64,000 bases of DNA from Lunularia cruciata (Eukaryota; Streptophyta; Marchantiopsida; Lunulariales; Lunulariaceae), in contig OX419756.1 of NCBI GenBank assembly GCA_948567375.1, positions 52,528,333 through 52,592,332 on the forward strand, read 5' to 3'. The position numbers and the translations under genes were made by a program. Under the pieces are notes generated by a model, which had not been told where the DNA came from, made no database searches, and saw only the letters and a list, made by a program, of their open reading frames with translations. Of the stretch, positions 21,402 to 34,700 are shown one piece after another (position 1 is the first letter of the stretch; every line of letters begins with the position of its first letter).

Positions 21402-23115
21402 GCAGAATTATGATTCACGTGCATTTTCGTGCATTCAAGTTTTGGACGGACTTCGGCTTAGGAGGAATTCTTTACTCTTTGTACCCATACCAGATCATCG
21501 TAGGTCGAATACCATACCATACATATGGGTCGAATAGCTCGATTTCGTAAGGGACCCCCTTCGTAATTGTCAGATACCTGAACAGTCGAATTCATACTCC
21601 GTACCTTCAAAACTGTTGTCTCATCAGCGCAGCCAAATACGTGTGTGGACTCGAGATTCTCTTGGCTTGTTGGTGTTTGATATACGCCACTTGTCTACTG
21701 TTTCTATACTACGTTACAAGTAACGTACCCATATGATTAGCGTTCTTTGCGTCTTCTAGCGAGGCATGAGCATATAAAGATCAAGTCTTCAAAGTTTAGG
21801 AGGGTAGGTGATCTTATTCATTCGTCAGTGATGTGAACTGCATGAACTTACGTTGATGTTCGTGGAATGAACTGTCATGACCGTTGAAGTTATGAGGAAT
21901 TCATGCGAACTGCGAGGTAAGCCGTGATACTTTAAGCAAGAATCGTGTGGTCTCGTGACAGGGTTTGTCAAGATAGTGGCCGAGTAGAAGTGTGAATTTA
22001 GTATTGAGTATTTAGTTGCAAATGTAGAATTGAAGTGCATGATTGACAGGAGGTATATTACTGTGGTAATAGTGTAGTTTATATAACATTCTACAGTTTC
22101 TGAATGATACTTGTAGCATGTTGGTGTAGGAATACTCTCAACATAAGGTTCCACTAAACACCGTCTCTCAAGAGTTTTCACTCTGGAATCGATCCAGTCA
22201 GCCTTGATCTAAAGGTTCAAACACATGGAATTGTAATTGTGATATAATAGAGGATTCCTGCTGTACCTCCGCTAGGGCATCAGTCACACCAGTGCAGGCA
22301 GGCTGCAATCCTTCTTTCAATTGAACAGTTAAGTTCCTGCAACACATTATCATTAAAGGTGAAGAATCTTTGCAACGCTCTTCCACCAACATTGCAGGTT
22401 TCCTTTAACACCCCTGCTGGTCACCATGAGGCCCTATTATGTATGAAGTTTTTGTACTTCATGCCCTTAAAGCTGATGGGAAGAAGTGGAACAACACCAT
22501 AATCGTGTTGTGAAGCTGCCCAAAAAGAAGAAACATGTTTGTGTGAGAAAAGGTAAGGCGGGATACCGACTACTCACCAACCCAACAGTATCATTGCCTT
22601 ATGCTGCTAGAGAAACTGTGCAGTGAAGCATGTGGAAGTTCAGTTTGCCCCCGCTGAACAGACCTACACCACCTCACACTCCTGCTCCACCCAGAAAGCT
22701 CGCGGTGAAACCTGACGGGCAGTATGCTGTCTGAGACTTGGGGAACATCACGCGGAGTTGTTCTGATGCTAGAATTTGGTTGTAGCATACGTATGTATCT
22801 GTTCCTGTACAGTAACATGACGTCACCGCATTGATAAAATTTATCTGGTTTGGGTGGTCACATCGTTGAAATTTCAACCCGTCCACATCATTCCAGTAGG
22901 ATAGTGCAGGAAGAGATGCCATGAACTACAAGCACCATCCTGATGTGCTGAAAGATGTGACATGTGATATGCGTGACTTGGGCTGATAGTCTATTTAACT
23001 CGGCCACCACGGGGTTGCCGGATGTGTGCTGATAATGAGATACATCAGTGCAGTTATCTCTCTGGGTGTGATTAGCTACTTGCATGCATGGGTATACTAT
23101 GCCTCCACATAATGA

Positions 23116-23217
23116 GACATAACAGTAAGGGTGTGGGTGTCAGTCCAGGTCTCTACGAGAACTTGTGACATAACAGTAAGGGTGTGGGTGTCAGTCCAGG
23201 TCTCTACGAGAACTTGT
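23116..23217. repeat. Perfect 51-bp tandem duplication
   Basis: Two adjacent, apparently identical 51-bp units (23116-23166 and 23167-23217) starting GACATAACAGTAAGGGTGTG. The length is a multiple of three, and the minus-strand frame 23097-23456 reads through both. Identity suggests a recent event. Confidence 0.93.
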
Positions 23218-23983
23218 GACAAGTCGACTTTCGGAAGTTCCTCGAAGAGAAGAAAGGGAGGAACTAGACCGCGAACATAAACTCGTATCGAGGCTTTAAC
23301 CTCTCCGAGTACGATTCGCATAATTCGAAGTTCCTTACAATCCGACTTCCTTGGGCTGGGAGTAGAGCTGTAGGTTTCTTGGAGGGAGTTGGAGACAGAA
23401 TGGAATACAGTGTTGCAGGACATTTCGCTCTTGTTGAAAATGGAGGACATCCGCAAAACTCTTGCAAGGACTTCCTATGTCCAGTGTTTAGCACACGGTC
23501 CCTCCAACTGACCTGTTTGCGGTGAACAGCCGACTCCGGAAGTATCACTGAGGGTTAGATACACGCCATATCGACTCAGGGGCCTTGGTTCAACAGGCAG
23601 CTCTCAGGTTAGGCAGGACAACCCTTCCTCCTCACCATTCCCCACAATACGTCCATCGAGCAGTGATTCATTGATTCGAACAAATTTTAGACTAGCTCAC
23701 TCTTGAATTGAGTCTCTGGGATATAAAGGTTTCTTGATTCAGGCAACGTCCCACACCAACAGGTAAGGGACAACGGCCAAAGTGGGGCTGACTTGACTCC
23801 AGAGTTTGACAAACGGGTCGGTCTCGGGCTAATGGATGCTCAGTGACACTGGCACCACAAAAATAGGCAAGCGAAATGATTTTCGGAATGCAGAAGTCCT
23901 GTCTAGATACCCAGTGGGCTCACGGTACCTTGCACTCCGCCCTCGCAATGGGAGCAGAGCACGAATTAAGGCTAAGACATGAT

Positions 23984-24481
23984 TCATTTCGCGCTCACCT
24001 TCATTCTCACTTGTAGCTCCCGCCGAATATTGTGTCCAGGACATTCCTTCGCCCATATCGTTAAGTCGTCGCGTCCTTCTGGCTGCACAAAAAGGATAAC
24101 TTCCGACCCCGTGAAGACAGGTCGACCCCGGTGGTTTATATCCGACCCTGAGAAGAAAGTTGAACCCCGGTGATTTACTTCCGAACCTGAGAAGAGAGTT
24201 CGACCTCGGTGATTTACTTCCGAACCTGAGACGAGAGTTCGACCCCGGTGATTTACTTCAGAACCTGAGAAGAGAGTTCGACCTCGGTAGTTTATGTCCC
24301 CCATAAAATCGTAGTCACCCTGCAAATCATGACAACGTTTGATGCGTCCAGGAAACTTAGAAAAAAAAGTGAATTCCACATGGAGGTGGATCAACTGTTT
24401 CTCGAGGCACCGATGCACTTCCTCATTGATTTTTGACTCACGGGGGAGTCCCAATAAATCATATCCCAGCCTAGAAATCAC
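23984..24481 (-). CDS. Doubtful orphan ORF with 13-residue repeats
   Basis: A 165-codon open frame whose middle part consists of 13-residue repeats (core NHRGRTLFSGSEV) matching the 39-bp minisatellite. I recognise no family, signal peptide or membrane segment. Only the preserved frame through the repeats speaks for coding, and a repeat unit divisible by three in an initially open frame gives that for free. It may simply be a minisatellite in non-coding DNA. Confidence 0.2.
   Translation of the reverse strand: MISRLGYDLLGLPRESKINEEVHRCLEKQLIHLHVEFTFFSKFPGRIKRCHDLQGDYDFMGDINYRGRTLFSGSEVNHRGRTLVSGSEVNHRGRTLFSGSEVNHRGSTFFSGSDINHRGRPVFTGSEVILFVQPEGRDDLTIWAKECPGHNIRRELQVRMKVSAK
24092..24286. repeat. 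39-bp minisatellite, five units
   Basis: Units start at 24131, 24170, 24209 and 24248 with GTGATTTACTTCCGAACCTGAGA or close variants, preceded by a more diverged unit from about 24092. The minus-strand frame 23984-24481 (165 codons) stays open through all of them and would encode a 13-residue repeat close to EVNHRGRTLFSGS. Confidence 0.9.
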
Positions 24482-25888
24482 CCCTTTAAACTTGAGTCCG
24501 GAGCAATAAGTGGTGGTAGTTACTGTGGTGCCGTAAAAAGCTACAGCATGGGGGAAAGGCTGGCCGACTATGGTATATTTCCAAAGAGTCCATCGCCATT
24601 ATCCTTCATCGCTTCAACACTTGTTGAAAACCTCACATGTTGGGGAAGGGGGGCAAGAGGGAACGGGGTGTACCTGATGAGCCAGGTACTTCCAACATTA
24701 TTAGACTTCATTTCCCCGAAGGAAGAACCCAGCCAAATTACGTGAAACTCTGAATCTCATTCTGCAGATACACATGTAGTCAATCTAGTACCCGAGATAC
24801 TTACCCAAGGGCCCCAAAAACCAACGCATAGAAAACAGTCAAACCTTCCTCCATCACGCCTTTCCGGCATCCTAACATACAATGCTGAGTGAACAAAGTA
24901 GCACGCTTCTTAAGAACGCAACTTTTCGTTAGTAGGTGGGTGCACAATTGCCAGAACTTATTCTCTGAAGGAATGCACATAAAAGGGTAAATGATACTAC
25001 AGAAATGACGTCAGACAAGTACAGCAGTGAATGAGGAAAAGTAGCCATGCAGAGAAATATGGTCCGCTGAATAGAATCACGCTCAATATCTTAATCCTTT
25101 TCCCACTCGATGACTGACCTGAGGTATATAGGACACCAAGCACAATCGTGGTGATAAGACCCGAACACATTCAAAGAAGTCCAAAGCCCAGACCTTTATA
25201 CCGTTCAAGCTTCAAAATTACACATCTGAAGTCCTTAAGGCAGAGGAGACAAGTAACCTCACTATCTCCTATCCAGGCGAGATTAAACTGCCTTCCACGA
25301 CATGTGAAATCCGGCCAAAGCTACAATGGGCTGGAATATAAAGTGATCTTGTCATATTAGAGTGGACGTACCAGCAAATTGTCCTACTTAAGTCTCTCAG
25401 AGAAACAAGAAGATACAACATTGCAGATTGAGGAGGATCTCTTCAGTGGGCATGCACTACAACTAATACCCTGAGCCGAGTGTGATGATACAGAACACCA
25501 AGAGCCTACAAAAACGTATATGCAAAGACCTGGAAATGCATATCAGATATGAAGTGGGTGGATAGAGGATGAAGAATTAGAGAAACTCTGCACCATTCTG
25601 AATCCATCTCGCAGGAAACTAGTGTGCACTAACATGAAACAATCCTTTGGGCATGTCTGCTGAAACAAGTTGTTGCTTCCAGATTCCCAAGGAACATGCA
25701 GATGACCTGCTTGAATATACATCTACTAGTACCGAAAATAAATACCTCTGTTATGGCTAGGTGGGTATAATTACTATACCTCCCTCATTGGAGAGCATTC
25801 CATTGCACCCTGGAGTCAAACAAATGCATGTAAGCTTCCCGAAGCAGGCCCCGCGGATAAACCAACTTAAAGTACCTGAGCCTCTGTG

Positions 25889-28800
25889 TTACTGTACCTT
25901 GACGGGTGATTGACCTTGAAGGAACTCTCCACTAGCACCCCCACAGGATGTTCTGCGAGACCGCGGTGACAAAAGTGAGGAGGAGTCATCCACCTCGACG
26001 GGTGTATTCTGTTGTTTGCGCTTATGCATATCGCGCTTCGCTGTTAAAGAGTCAAAAAAAGAATCATCTTCCGAAATATCCTTTGGATAATCCAGAGCAG
26101 ATTGATTAATCATCGCCTGAGCCTCGGCAATAACTGAAGGGTTGTCATCAGCCGCGTACAAAATTTTCTGAACTGCCATAACCACCTGCACAAAGCAATA
26201 ACTTTCTCATCCACGCGAACTACAAAAAACGTGGGTTTATCAAACTGTAATAGATTGGGGACAGGCTAATCGACGAGGTTACAGAACGTGTCTCGACACA
26301 AGGACATGCAAAGCATTTTCCATTCGGATTTAAGGCGCTGACAAAAATTTATTTAAAGGAAAGAGGCCATTGTCTAAAGTGGCAAGAAATGCAAAGGCAT
26401 TGCGACTAAAAATACGTACAGGAAGATGGCCAAGTTCAGGATTTTGGCACAGTATCTCAATATCCCTCAGCTTGGCAAAATAGAAGTCCCTTTCCTTCTC
26501 CAAACTATCAACTGAGAGTTTTAGCTCTGTGATCTGTAAAAAGCATAGAAAACGTCAGGAATTTTGTTTGTCTGGATTTCCTCTCAGAGTTTTGGGTTGG
26601 CGCATCTTCCTCTCGGTCTCAGAACTATCAAGAATCAACAACATGATGTAGTGATATCCTGAGAGACGGTTGCAATATGTGGATACGGTGTGGTTGGAAG
26701 TGCAACTTGGTTAGTTCAATCTCCAGCCACTTGGGAAAGTTATACCTGCTCATTGAGTGCTTGAATTTGCGCCGGAGGTACGCTAGTCACATTGGACAAA
26801 CTGGATGAGGTTTTACCTCCAGTGTGTCGATTCACTGCAAGTTCGCCCGCACTATGTAAGGGTAAAGCACTAAGGTAAATCAAAAGAGGTTATGCAATTC
26901 CCGTGCTATACCAATTCCACACAGGACACTACGGCGAACTCAAGGAGAAACTCGAATTATTTGATTATAATCTTAATCAGAACGAGCTATCAAGAGAGAG
27001 AGAGTCGCTCATACTACTGGAGGCTGAATGAGAGTTGTCTGTCTTGCGCAGAGATGTGGCAGGAGTGATGGGACGCGCGCTAGGAGTTGACTTGCCAGAG
27101 GAATAAGAACTGACACTACTCGGTAGCACAGCCTTCTTATTTGCTTCTCTTCCACCTTTACAGGTCTCTCTTCTTTCCACGGCATTGTACCTGAAAACTG
27201 AGAAGTGATCAACACTCCGAGCCTTTGCAGTGGATACATCAAGCTAGAGCCCTCTCATTGTCGTATCCTTTAATAAGACAATCTTCAAGTTGGTGTCAAA
27301 AGATGCTTAATAGAGCAATTGTTGATGCAGAAAAAAATTCATAACTTTTAACTTCAGAGCTCAAGCCCTCTCAAGACACATACCCCGATGATCCTCCATT
27401 TATGGAATCACAATATCTCTTCAACCACTGCATAAACTCCAGGTTGTCCAGCGGTCTCCCTTTAACCAGCTTGTTCACCTCGATATGCTGCACAGATGAT
27501 ACGATTAGCGGGATAACGATACAAAAGCCGCCGAGCGCCGTCATTTTGGGTGCCCGCAGGGCAACTCGCAAACTCAGCCAGCCCGCTATCTGAACTCGGA
27601 AAGTAATTCGTAGTAGTCGATTAGTGAACTCCTATCTATCCCTTTTGAGAGCTTCACCGATCTTGAATGTAAGATTAAAGTAGAACAACCACCTTGCCAA
27701 TCTTGAGCTTGTTGAAGACATCTTGCAAGACTTTGTAATTTTGGATCATGTCGTACTCCGTTTTCGCGTCGAAATTCACCTGAAGTGGTAGTCGTAAAAT
27801 CGCGTTAAAGAAACAACGAACATTTAGACTTCAATAGCAACACAACCACATTTGTTGCTGCATGCTCAAAAGCACTCCTTTCCCCGTGATTGCACAACAA
27901 GAATAGAACGTATGCCCCGTAAAGCTGACAGCCTGGTCAAGTTCTAAAGTGCACGTCACGTACATTGCAGGTTAAAAAAATTGCGGGAAGACTAACCTTG
28001 TGCATAGCCACCACTCCCGGATGCACCGCGTCCATCAGTTGGCAGTGAACGGCTCCAGAGGCGGCCTGCGTTTGCAAAACAAGAAGAATAGCTCAACAAA
28101 TCCACTCCTTGCATTGCGTAAATGGGACAGTGGTCAACTGATGTGTGATCCTCGACACAGTGGGCACATGACTTTTAAAGTAGAGATAGACTAGGTGCTT
28201 CTCATAAGCTTCCGGCCACTTGAATTCCCGCAGGCAATTCAAGCGCTCCTCGGGTACGATGACAGCTTGGAAGTCCTTCATCACACGCGTGATAACTGAC
28301 AGGCTCCTTTAACCTGAAAGTGGCTCGAACCCCCATGCTCTAAACACGATGTGTTTCTCGAAAGCTTAAAATCACTGGCATCAGATGAAGTTTTCCATTT
28401 CAAGGCCCTCCGCACATTACTTTTTGTCGAATCCAACTTGTATATCAATAGCCGTGATCATCATGTACAGACAACGATTTCACTGTGTGTGGAGAACTTC
28501 CTGCCTCTGTCATTTGGATCGTCTGAAGGATGTGAAGTATTAGAATGTGCCCAGTCCACCAAGCTGTATTACACAAAAGTCCTACCAAAATTGCTATTGG
28601 CTGGCACTCCAAGGGAACCACTAGAGACCGCATTGACAGAAATGTATTGGACATAGGAGAACTCCGCGTCCTAGCCTTCGTAAAAGTCATCAACGAAAGA
28701 AGAGTTTTGGTTCAATCTTCCCAACACAAGGCAATATGGGCAGTGCAGGAAATACATGGCACCGACTGTGAAGGGGCAGGAAACAGCGGAACAGACGGGA

Positions 28801-29199
28801 GCAAGAGAGTCCACTCTCAAGCTGCTAAAATTGAACTAGTGGAGAGTATAGACAATGACTGAACACCTTCTCAACAGACTGATCTCAAAGAAGAAGCTAT
28901 CACTCGTCGCCTCACGAGAGGCCCAACGCCTTTGGTGGAAGGAGGGCGACATTGCAAATGTGGTGGTTGGTTCTTCATCGTTCCAAGAGGGCCCTTGTAG
29001 ATACCGCAATACGAGGGGACAGAACGTACTAAGTCTGCATTTCTACCTCGCACTTGAGAAAAAAGCTCACAATCTCGATGTGACTCCGTACCTCCTCAAC
29101 TTTGTTGAGATTGAGTTGGAGCGTGGAGTTAATCCAAGCCAGAATTTCATTTCTCCCGACAAAATATGCCCCGTCCATCATCCCGATGTTGGTGGCCAT
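25889..29199 (-). CDS. EB1: EB1-family microtubule plus-end-tracking protein, 8 exons, 347 aa
   Basis: Minus-strand exons 29199-29092, 28065-27997, 27779-27693, 27487-27384, 27190-27015, 26834-26746, 26533-26420 and 26185-25889 join in phase to 347 codons plus stop. The donor of exon 5 could alternatively be at 27018 with no frame change. The protein binds growing microtubule ends and recruits partners. The N-terminal calponin-homology domain (residues about 1-120) shows [43 protein letters not shown] and [21 protein letters not shown] Ser/Lys linker follows, then the EB1 coiled coil from about residue 207 ([23 protein letters not shown]) with the EB1 motif continuing into exon 8. The tail has basic patches ([15 protein letters not shown]) and ends SPVKVQ, without the acidic EEY/F end of animal EB1, which resembles plant EB1c; that subclass is inferred. 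Intron 1 is about 1 kb. Confidence 0.95.
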
Positions 29200-31715
29200 C
29201 GCCGTATCCGTCCGCCTGCGTGCACCCTGACCACTTCGCCACAACTCGAGATCCAGTACCACCGACGATCGTTCTGCAATGCGAGCTATATCTTGCCTCG
29301 AAAGTGAAAGGAACACTCGTTTGCGAACGATCCAGGTATCAATGCCAGCCTCTGAACTCTGTCCGTTCACTTAATCCAACCAGTAAAGCTCGCGCGCTTC
29401 ACTGAAATCAAAACAAACAAAAACCCCCCCGCCTCTCGGCCGACGATGTTGCCCAGAACAGAGCCCGACACAAAGCCAAAAATGCAACTCAACTCCTCAA
29501 CCTCAAAGAGCGTGCGTGCGTGCTCCCCACCAAGAACCTTCCCCTCCCTTCCCTCCACCGATCACACCCCCGCCCCCTCTTTTCAAAACACTGTAGGAAA
29601 ATTTCTTTAAAACAAAACGAAAAATCGAAAATTAAACATCAACCGCCGCGAGAAGATTTCTCCTCGGTCGATCGGATGCTTCGAGTGTGAAACAAATTCA
29701 CTACTGCATCATTAGTCTCAACAGCAGCTAGTGGCGACGACGTCAAGCCCGTCCCCCATCGCTCTCTCACGAACCCCGCGCGCGCACTTACAAAGAACTC
29801 TCTCTTCGTCCAGACAGACCACCGCAGACTAAGAGGGAACGAGTAAAGGCACAACAAGGGAGAAGATGGCGGAAGGAGGGACTGAACTTCTGTCTGTCGT
29901 TCTGAACTTCTGTCGTCTGTATCGTTCTGAGCTTCTGTCCGTCTGTCCAGGCAAGGGAGGCAGGGAGCAACAGGGCAGCTATTCTTACAAACTCTGTTCT
30001 ATAAACTCATGACAAAACGCCTTGCCTTTGTTCCATTCCCAAGAAGGTTCCGTAACTATCCGTTACTAGAAGTTCGACGACTCCACACACAAGTACACTG
30101 TAACTCGTCTCGTCTCGGTCCCTTCTTAATGTACTGTAACATTCGGCCGTAATGGCATGTGAGCTCATGCATCACGCATGTCATCAACTTCCTGCGCGCG
30201 GTCAGAGCGACGACGGTCGTAGGGCGACCCTGGATTCTGTTTACTCTGACCGAATTTCGCTTTCGTTCAAAATTGTGCTGCGGGGATGGAAAAGGACTCG
30301 ACTCCCGCGAACAAGTACATTTTTAAACTTGCGAATTCCTGTTTTCTGGGGTGAAATGTCATCGTTTAGTCCATTGTTGTTGGTGTTTACTTTACCGGGT
30401 TGAATCACGGTCAAACCCAGGAATGGAGTCCGGAGGTTGACACTACAATACTACTGCAGTGTACTGTCAACGGAGGTCCACCAAAGAACTCTGTACTGTA
30501 GGCCTTGGATTCGTACTTGGTACAGTATAGGGGAACCTGTTACTCGATTGTGGGCATATTGGTCGCGCTGAAACCAGGCGCGGGGTTTATGCGGAATGAA
30601 TGTGGGATATTTTTCGCCAAGAATTTTGGTCACTTGCTATATTCGAACATTGCTACAGTAGTTAAACTCCGACTGTAGTGTGTTCGAAAACAAATCTTCG
30701 TAGATTCGTAGATCGACCATGTTCACCTCAGAAAGAAATATTGCACACTAGATTCGAAGAGATCGTGCTTGAAGAGTCAGCCTTCCTCGGTCGAGAGACA
30801 GTGGATTCTCGACGGGTGCTATGCATCGGTTCCGGCCTAGAGATTGCAATTTAGAGAGTTCTCATTTATTTACAATTCTAAAAGGACAACTTCTTAGACA
30901 ATTGCACTTCTCGTGGATCAAGATCTTGTACAATTCTTAACCGAAATTGCATTTTACAGAGAAATGTGATAATTGAAATATCTATATCTGTCAAGTGAAA
31001 TTTTTCAGAACATTGTACTTAGAGAAAAAGGTTTAGGGAGACAAACTTGTATGTGGTGGAAATTTTCTCAACGTATTGCATTCACTAAAATTTAAGTAAA
31101 CTGAACTTAAATGTGTATTAGTTTCTCCATCACGATCCATTGCACTTGATCAGAGTCGAATGTATGTTTGTTCCTCACATGTTTTCTACATATACAAAAG
31201 AGTGTGAATAAGACTGAAGATCCATCAAACCATGTGTACAAAACGGACACCTGAAGGAATGCAAAGCCCAAAAGTACTTAGGAAGAAGATGAATTGAATA
31301 TGTTTTTCCGACACAGCAATTTAAACACATGGATTTCAACGGCTCTCAAGCCTTTGCATAGCGCGGTCACCAAAGTAGTTTCTATGCAGCAACGAGTGTT
31401 TCCTATGACATTATGCCTCAAACATTGCCGAGTAGGAAAAGTTATCACTCACTCTCATGGACCTGATGACAATAACCCGTCCGCAGTATATAATACCGAA
31501 GATAATACAAAGGAGGACAAGGTCGATCAGCACCAAAAACCGACCCCCTGCTTTCAAAGCTGACCAATTTAGGCCGCTTATGTCCATTTGATGTCCAATT
31601 CCCCCGAGTATCCCAGGAAATGCAAGTGGATGGCATCCGCATACGATAGGATAAGTAACAAATCAGAAGATTCCATCGAACGAAAAGAAAAAGGACGACC
31701 GCGTATGAAAAAAAA
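29200..31715. other. EB1 upstream region and intergenic DNA
   Basis: Contains the EB1 promoter and 5' untranslated region (the minus-strand frame stays open above the ATG to 29370, but that part is not EB1-like). A repetitive block of TTCTGTC/GTCTG motifs lies at about 29886-29950. No gene is supported from 30 to 31.7 kb. Confidence 0.55.
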
Positions 31716-31799
31716 AATGGGAAGATCCCATCAAACCGTACAAGGGAGGGATGAAAAGGTAAAATGGGGCTAAGTCCAATAGAATCTATATGAGAAATA
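31716..31799 (+). repeat. Dispersed repeat, copy 2 (see 4645-4730)
   Basis: AATGGGAAGATCCCAT through GTAAAATGGGGCTAAG to TATGAGAAATAT matches copy 1 in the same orientation, with substitutions and small gaps. Confidence 0.65.
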
Positions 31800-34700
31800 T
31801 CGAACCATACAAGTAGAAACTCCAAGGCTACACAAGGTTAACCTTTGCACCACTAAGGTTACAATTAGAAACCAGTCTTGTTGAACATACATATTAGAAA
31901 TGTATAGGTTATGCCTTTAAAGTATCTAAAGAAGCATTATTTCATGTGATTTGCTAGATTTGCTCTTTGATAGATTACACCAACGATAATTGTATAAATT
32001 ATGAGAATGAAATATATAGATATCCAAACTCTTGCATGTGATGCTTCAGCAAGTAGTTTTATAGAGCAAGAAATATAACTTACCGTAAGTAAACCACAAT
32101 ATAAGAAACTAAAGTTACACCCTTGCCTTACCTTTGTATGTAATATCTAACAAATTTGCATACTTTGTATATAGAGACCTTGGTGATTGTTGCTCTACTT
32201 GCACCACATCCATGATAATGTATCATCTCTCAATCCACAAATGTATCTTGTGTGGGATCCATAATGTAAAAACTAATTTGATACTTGGAGATCTTGGTAA
32301 TTGTTGCTTTGTATATTATATATCTATAATAATGGTTAATCACCCATTTTAAAAATACATCTTTTGTGGGATCCTTGATCATAATCTCTACCACTAACTT
32401 TGTCATCTTTGATCATATACAACTTTGCTTTGTGATTTATGTTATGTAGAAGACATACTACTTGCTTTGAGTCATAGCCTCTTTAAGACACATTCGTGCT
32501 CTCTCTGGGTTAAAGGCATATCAGTGCTCTCTTAATGTCTATTAATTGCTCTTATGTCCCATTGTAGAAACCACATCCATATAGACATTTTGTAGAGCAA
32601 TCATTTTTCTTCCTTGTAATTAACAAAATAGAGTGATGCATTTGTACAGTTTGATTTGATCTAAAATAGTACTATGCTCAAACTTTAGTAATAAACATGC
32701 AAAAAAGTATACTAAAATTAGTTTAATCCTTCACTTTGTAAACAATATAGCAAGTGACAGTTAAAATGCTAAATGCAAAAGTTAATGCTTGAGTTTATGT
32801 CCAATAGTCTACACCCTTTGCTAGAGCAAGAACAAAGATATGCCTAATAGTAAAAGGAATGTTTAATTGAAAGAAAATAGAATAAATATCCTATTGAAAT
32901 TGTTTGTCTATCAAAAAGGTTAGAAAGTTTTAGTCTAAGTAGAAGGAATGAGATAGAAGACTAAGATAATATTGTCATTATAAAGAAAAAACAATCTATT
33001 ATCTACTACATAACAATGGAGACAAGAAAATGGAAGATATTCTTGTCTTTGTATGGAAAAACTATCTCTTATCTACTGCAATAATATATAGAGACAAACA
33101 AATAATCCTCCAACTCCATAATAAACCTCTAGACATTTGGTGTATCAAAAACTAGAAAATGAGTGGAAAATAAAGCATAATAAGTTCAATTGCACACAAA
33201 TATTCTCGAGGAAATATTCTTCATAGATCGTAGATCTGCCTCTTGACATCAAATTACCACCAATTTTTATTAATATGCTAAGTTCTATCTCATACACCTG
33301 AAGGTCCATAGTTTTATAATGTAAACAAAGAATATCTTCTTATGGTACACTCTAAAGTGTGACTCAAGAAATAAGAGAAGAAGGAACAATATGAAGTGAA
33401 AAGTGATACTAGGTGAGAGTATACTAAATGCTTTTGTAAAATTTAAGAGGATAATTAAGGAGGATAAAAGAGAAGACATAGATTAACAACTAAGGATATT
33501 GAACTCCAAACACTACAGAAACTCAAAGCTTTATTGTTTATACTTGAGATAGTTATAAGCTTGCCACTTAGCAAAGTTGTGTATTAACTTGTTAGCCAAG
33601 TTACTTAAATCATTAAGAAGATTTATCAACACCTTATGGTTTGGTAAGGTTTTTGAATAGCTTACAAGCTTATTGAGTCCTTAAGAATGTATCTCAACAC
33701 TTTCTAAGAATTCCTTTATATAACTTCCTTGTTGCTGTTAAGAGTATCTCCTACAAGTTTATAGTAAGTTACATGCTAAAATTCTACTATAAATAATATG
33801 ATGGTTCCCATATTATTATATTTCTGTCTTTTACACAATGATAATATCAGTCCTATGCATTATTTATGAATTCTTGGATGGCATCTTGAACATTATAAAC
33901 AGAATAAAGGAGCTCACGTGTTTTTTTTTTACCATAATAATTCTTCTCAAGATCTTTTATTTTCTTGCAATAACCTAGTATTAACCAAAAAGTGATATAA
34001 TGGTGATTAATAGGTCGTTCTCTCAAGTAAATGTATATGGGAAAAATATCTAGAATCAAAAAGATACAAAAGAACTAAAATTAAGGAGAAAAATCACTAA
34101 CTTGTAGTTTGTTTAACTTTTAGTTTGTTTGTTGCTAAATAAATTGTTTAGCCTTTTGAGCACCCAAGAAATCGTCCCAAAAGAAGGCAATTTCATCCTT
34201 TCTATTGCACTATAATAATAGAAAATTCAAGTAATCACTTTAGTTACAAGTAAATACTAAATGAATCCTAAAAGTGATGATTCACTTACCACGAACCAGC
34301 AAATTCATTATGAAGACATCAACTCCAAAGATTGCATAGTGCTTTTCCCAAAAGACACAAATTTAAGGGTTTCTTTGCATTGGCAATTAGTCTTTGCTTT
34401 TTGTGTTTTGTGGTACTTACAACATGATAGCTCATGTATATGTATCAAAGCATTAGTTTGCTCTTGAAAAAAAAAACCTCACTCATCCCAATGAATGTTC
34501 TCCTACACTCAAGTACTTGTGTTCCTACTACAAATTTACTCGTCCTTTCTTTGATAAAGATAGCCACCAATACTTGGAATTAAGGAAATAATGACACTGG
34601 CAAAGAGCTTTTGGCTCTTTTGTTGTATCATAAATAAGAGAGTATTTAAAACTAGGCTAAGATCTTTATTAGAATTTCCCACTATAAGCCAAATGAATCT

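Larger units (their letters stand above)
21402..25888. other. 4.5-kb intergenic region with minisatellites, no recognised gene
   Basis: Lies between the 5' end of the M1 peptidase gene and the 3' end of the EB1 gene, so it should hold the former's promoter and the latter's 3' untranslated region. Minus-strand frames at 23097-23456 and 23984-24481 contain in-frame tandem repeats (listed separately). A possible exon-like segment near 22265-22334 on the minus strand is bordered by AG and GT, but I could not build a gene around it. Confidence 0.5.

Noticed and set aside
22265-22334. Exon-like segment on the minus strand, bordered by AG and GT, reading VQLKEGLQPACTGVTDALAE
   Set aside because: A single 70-bp segment with no companion exons and no recognised family; cannot be supported as a gene.
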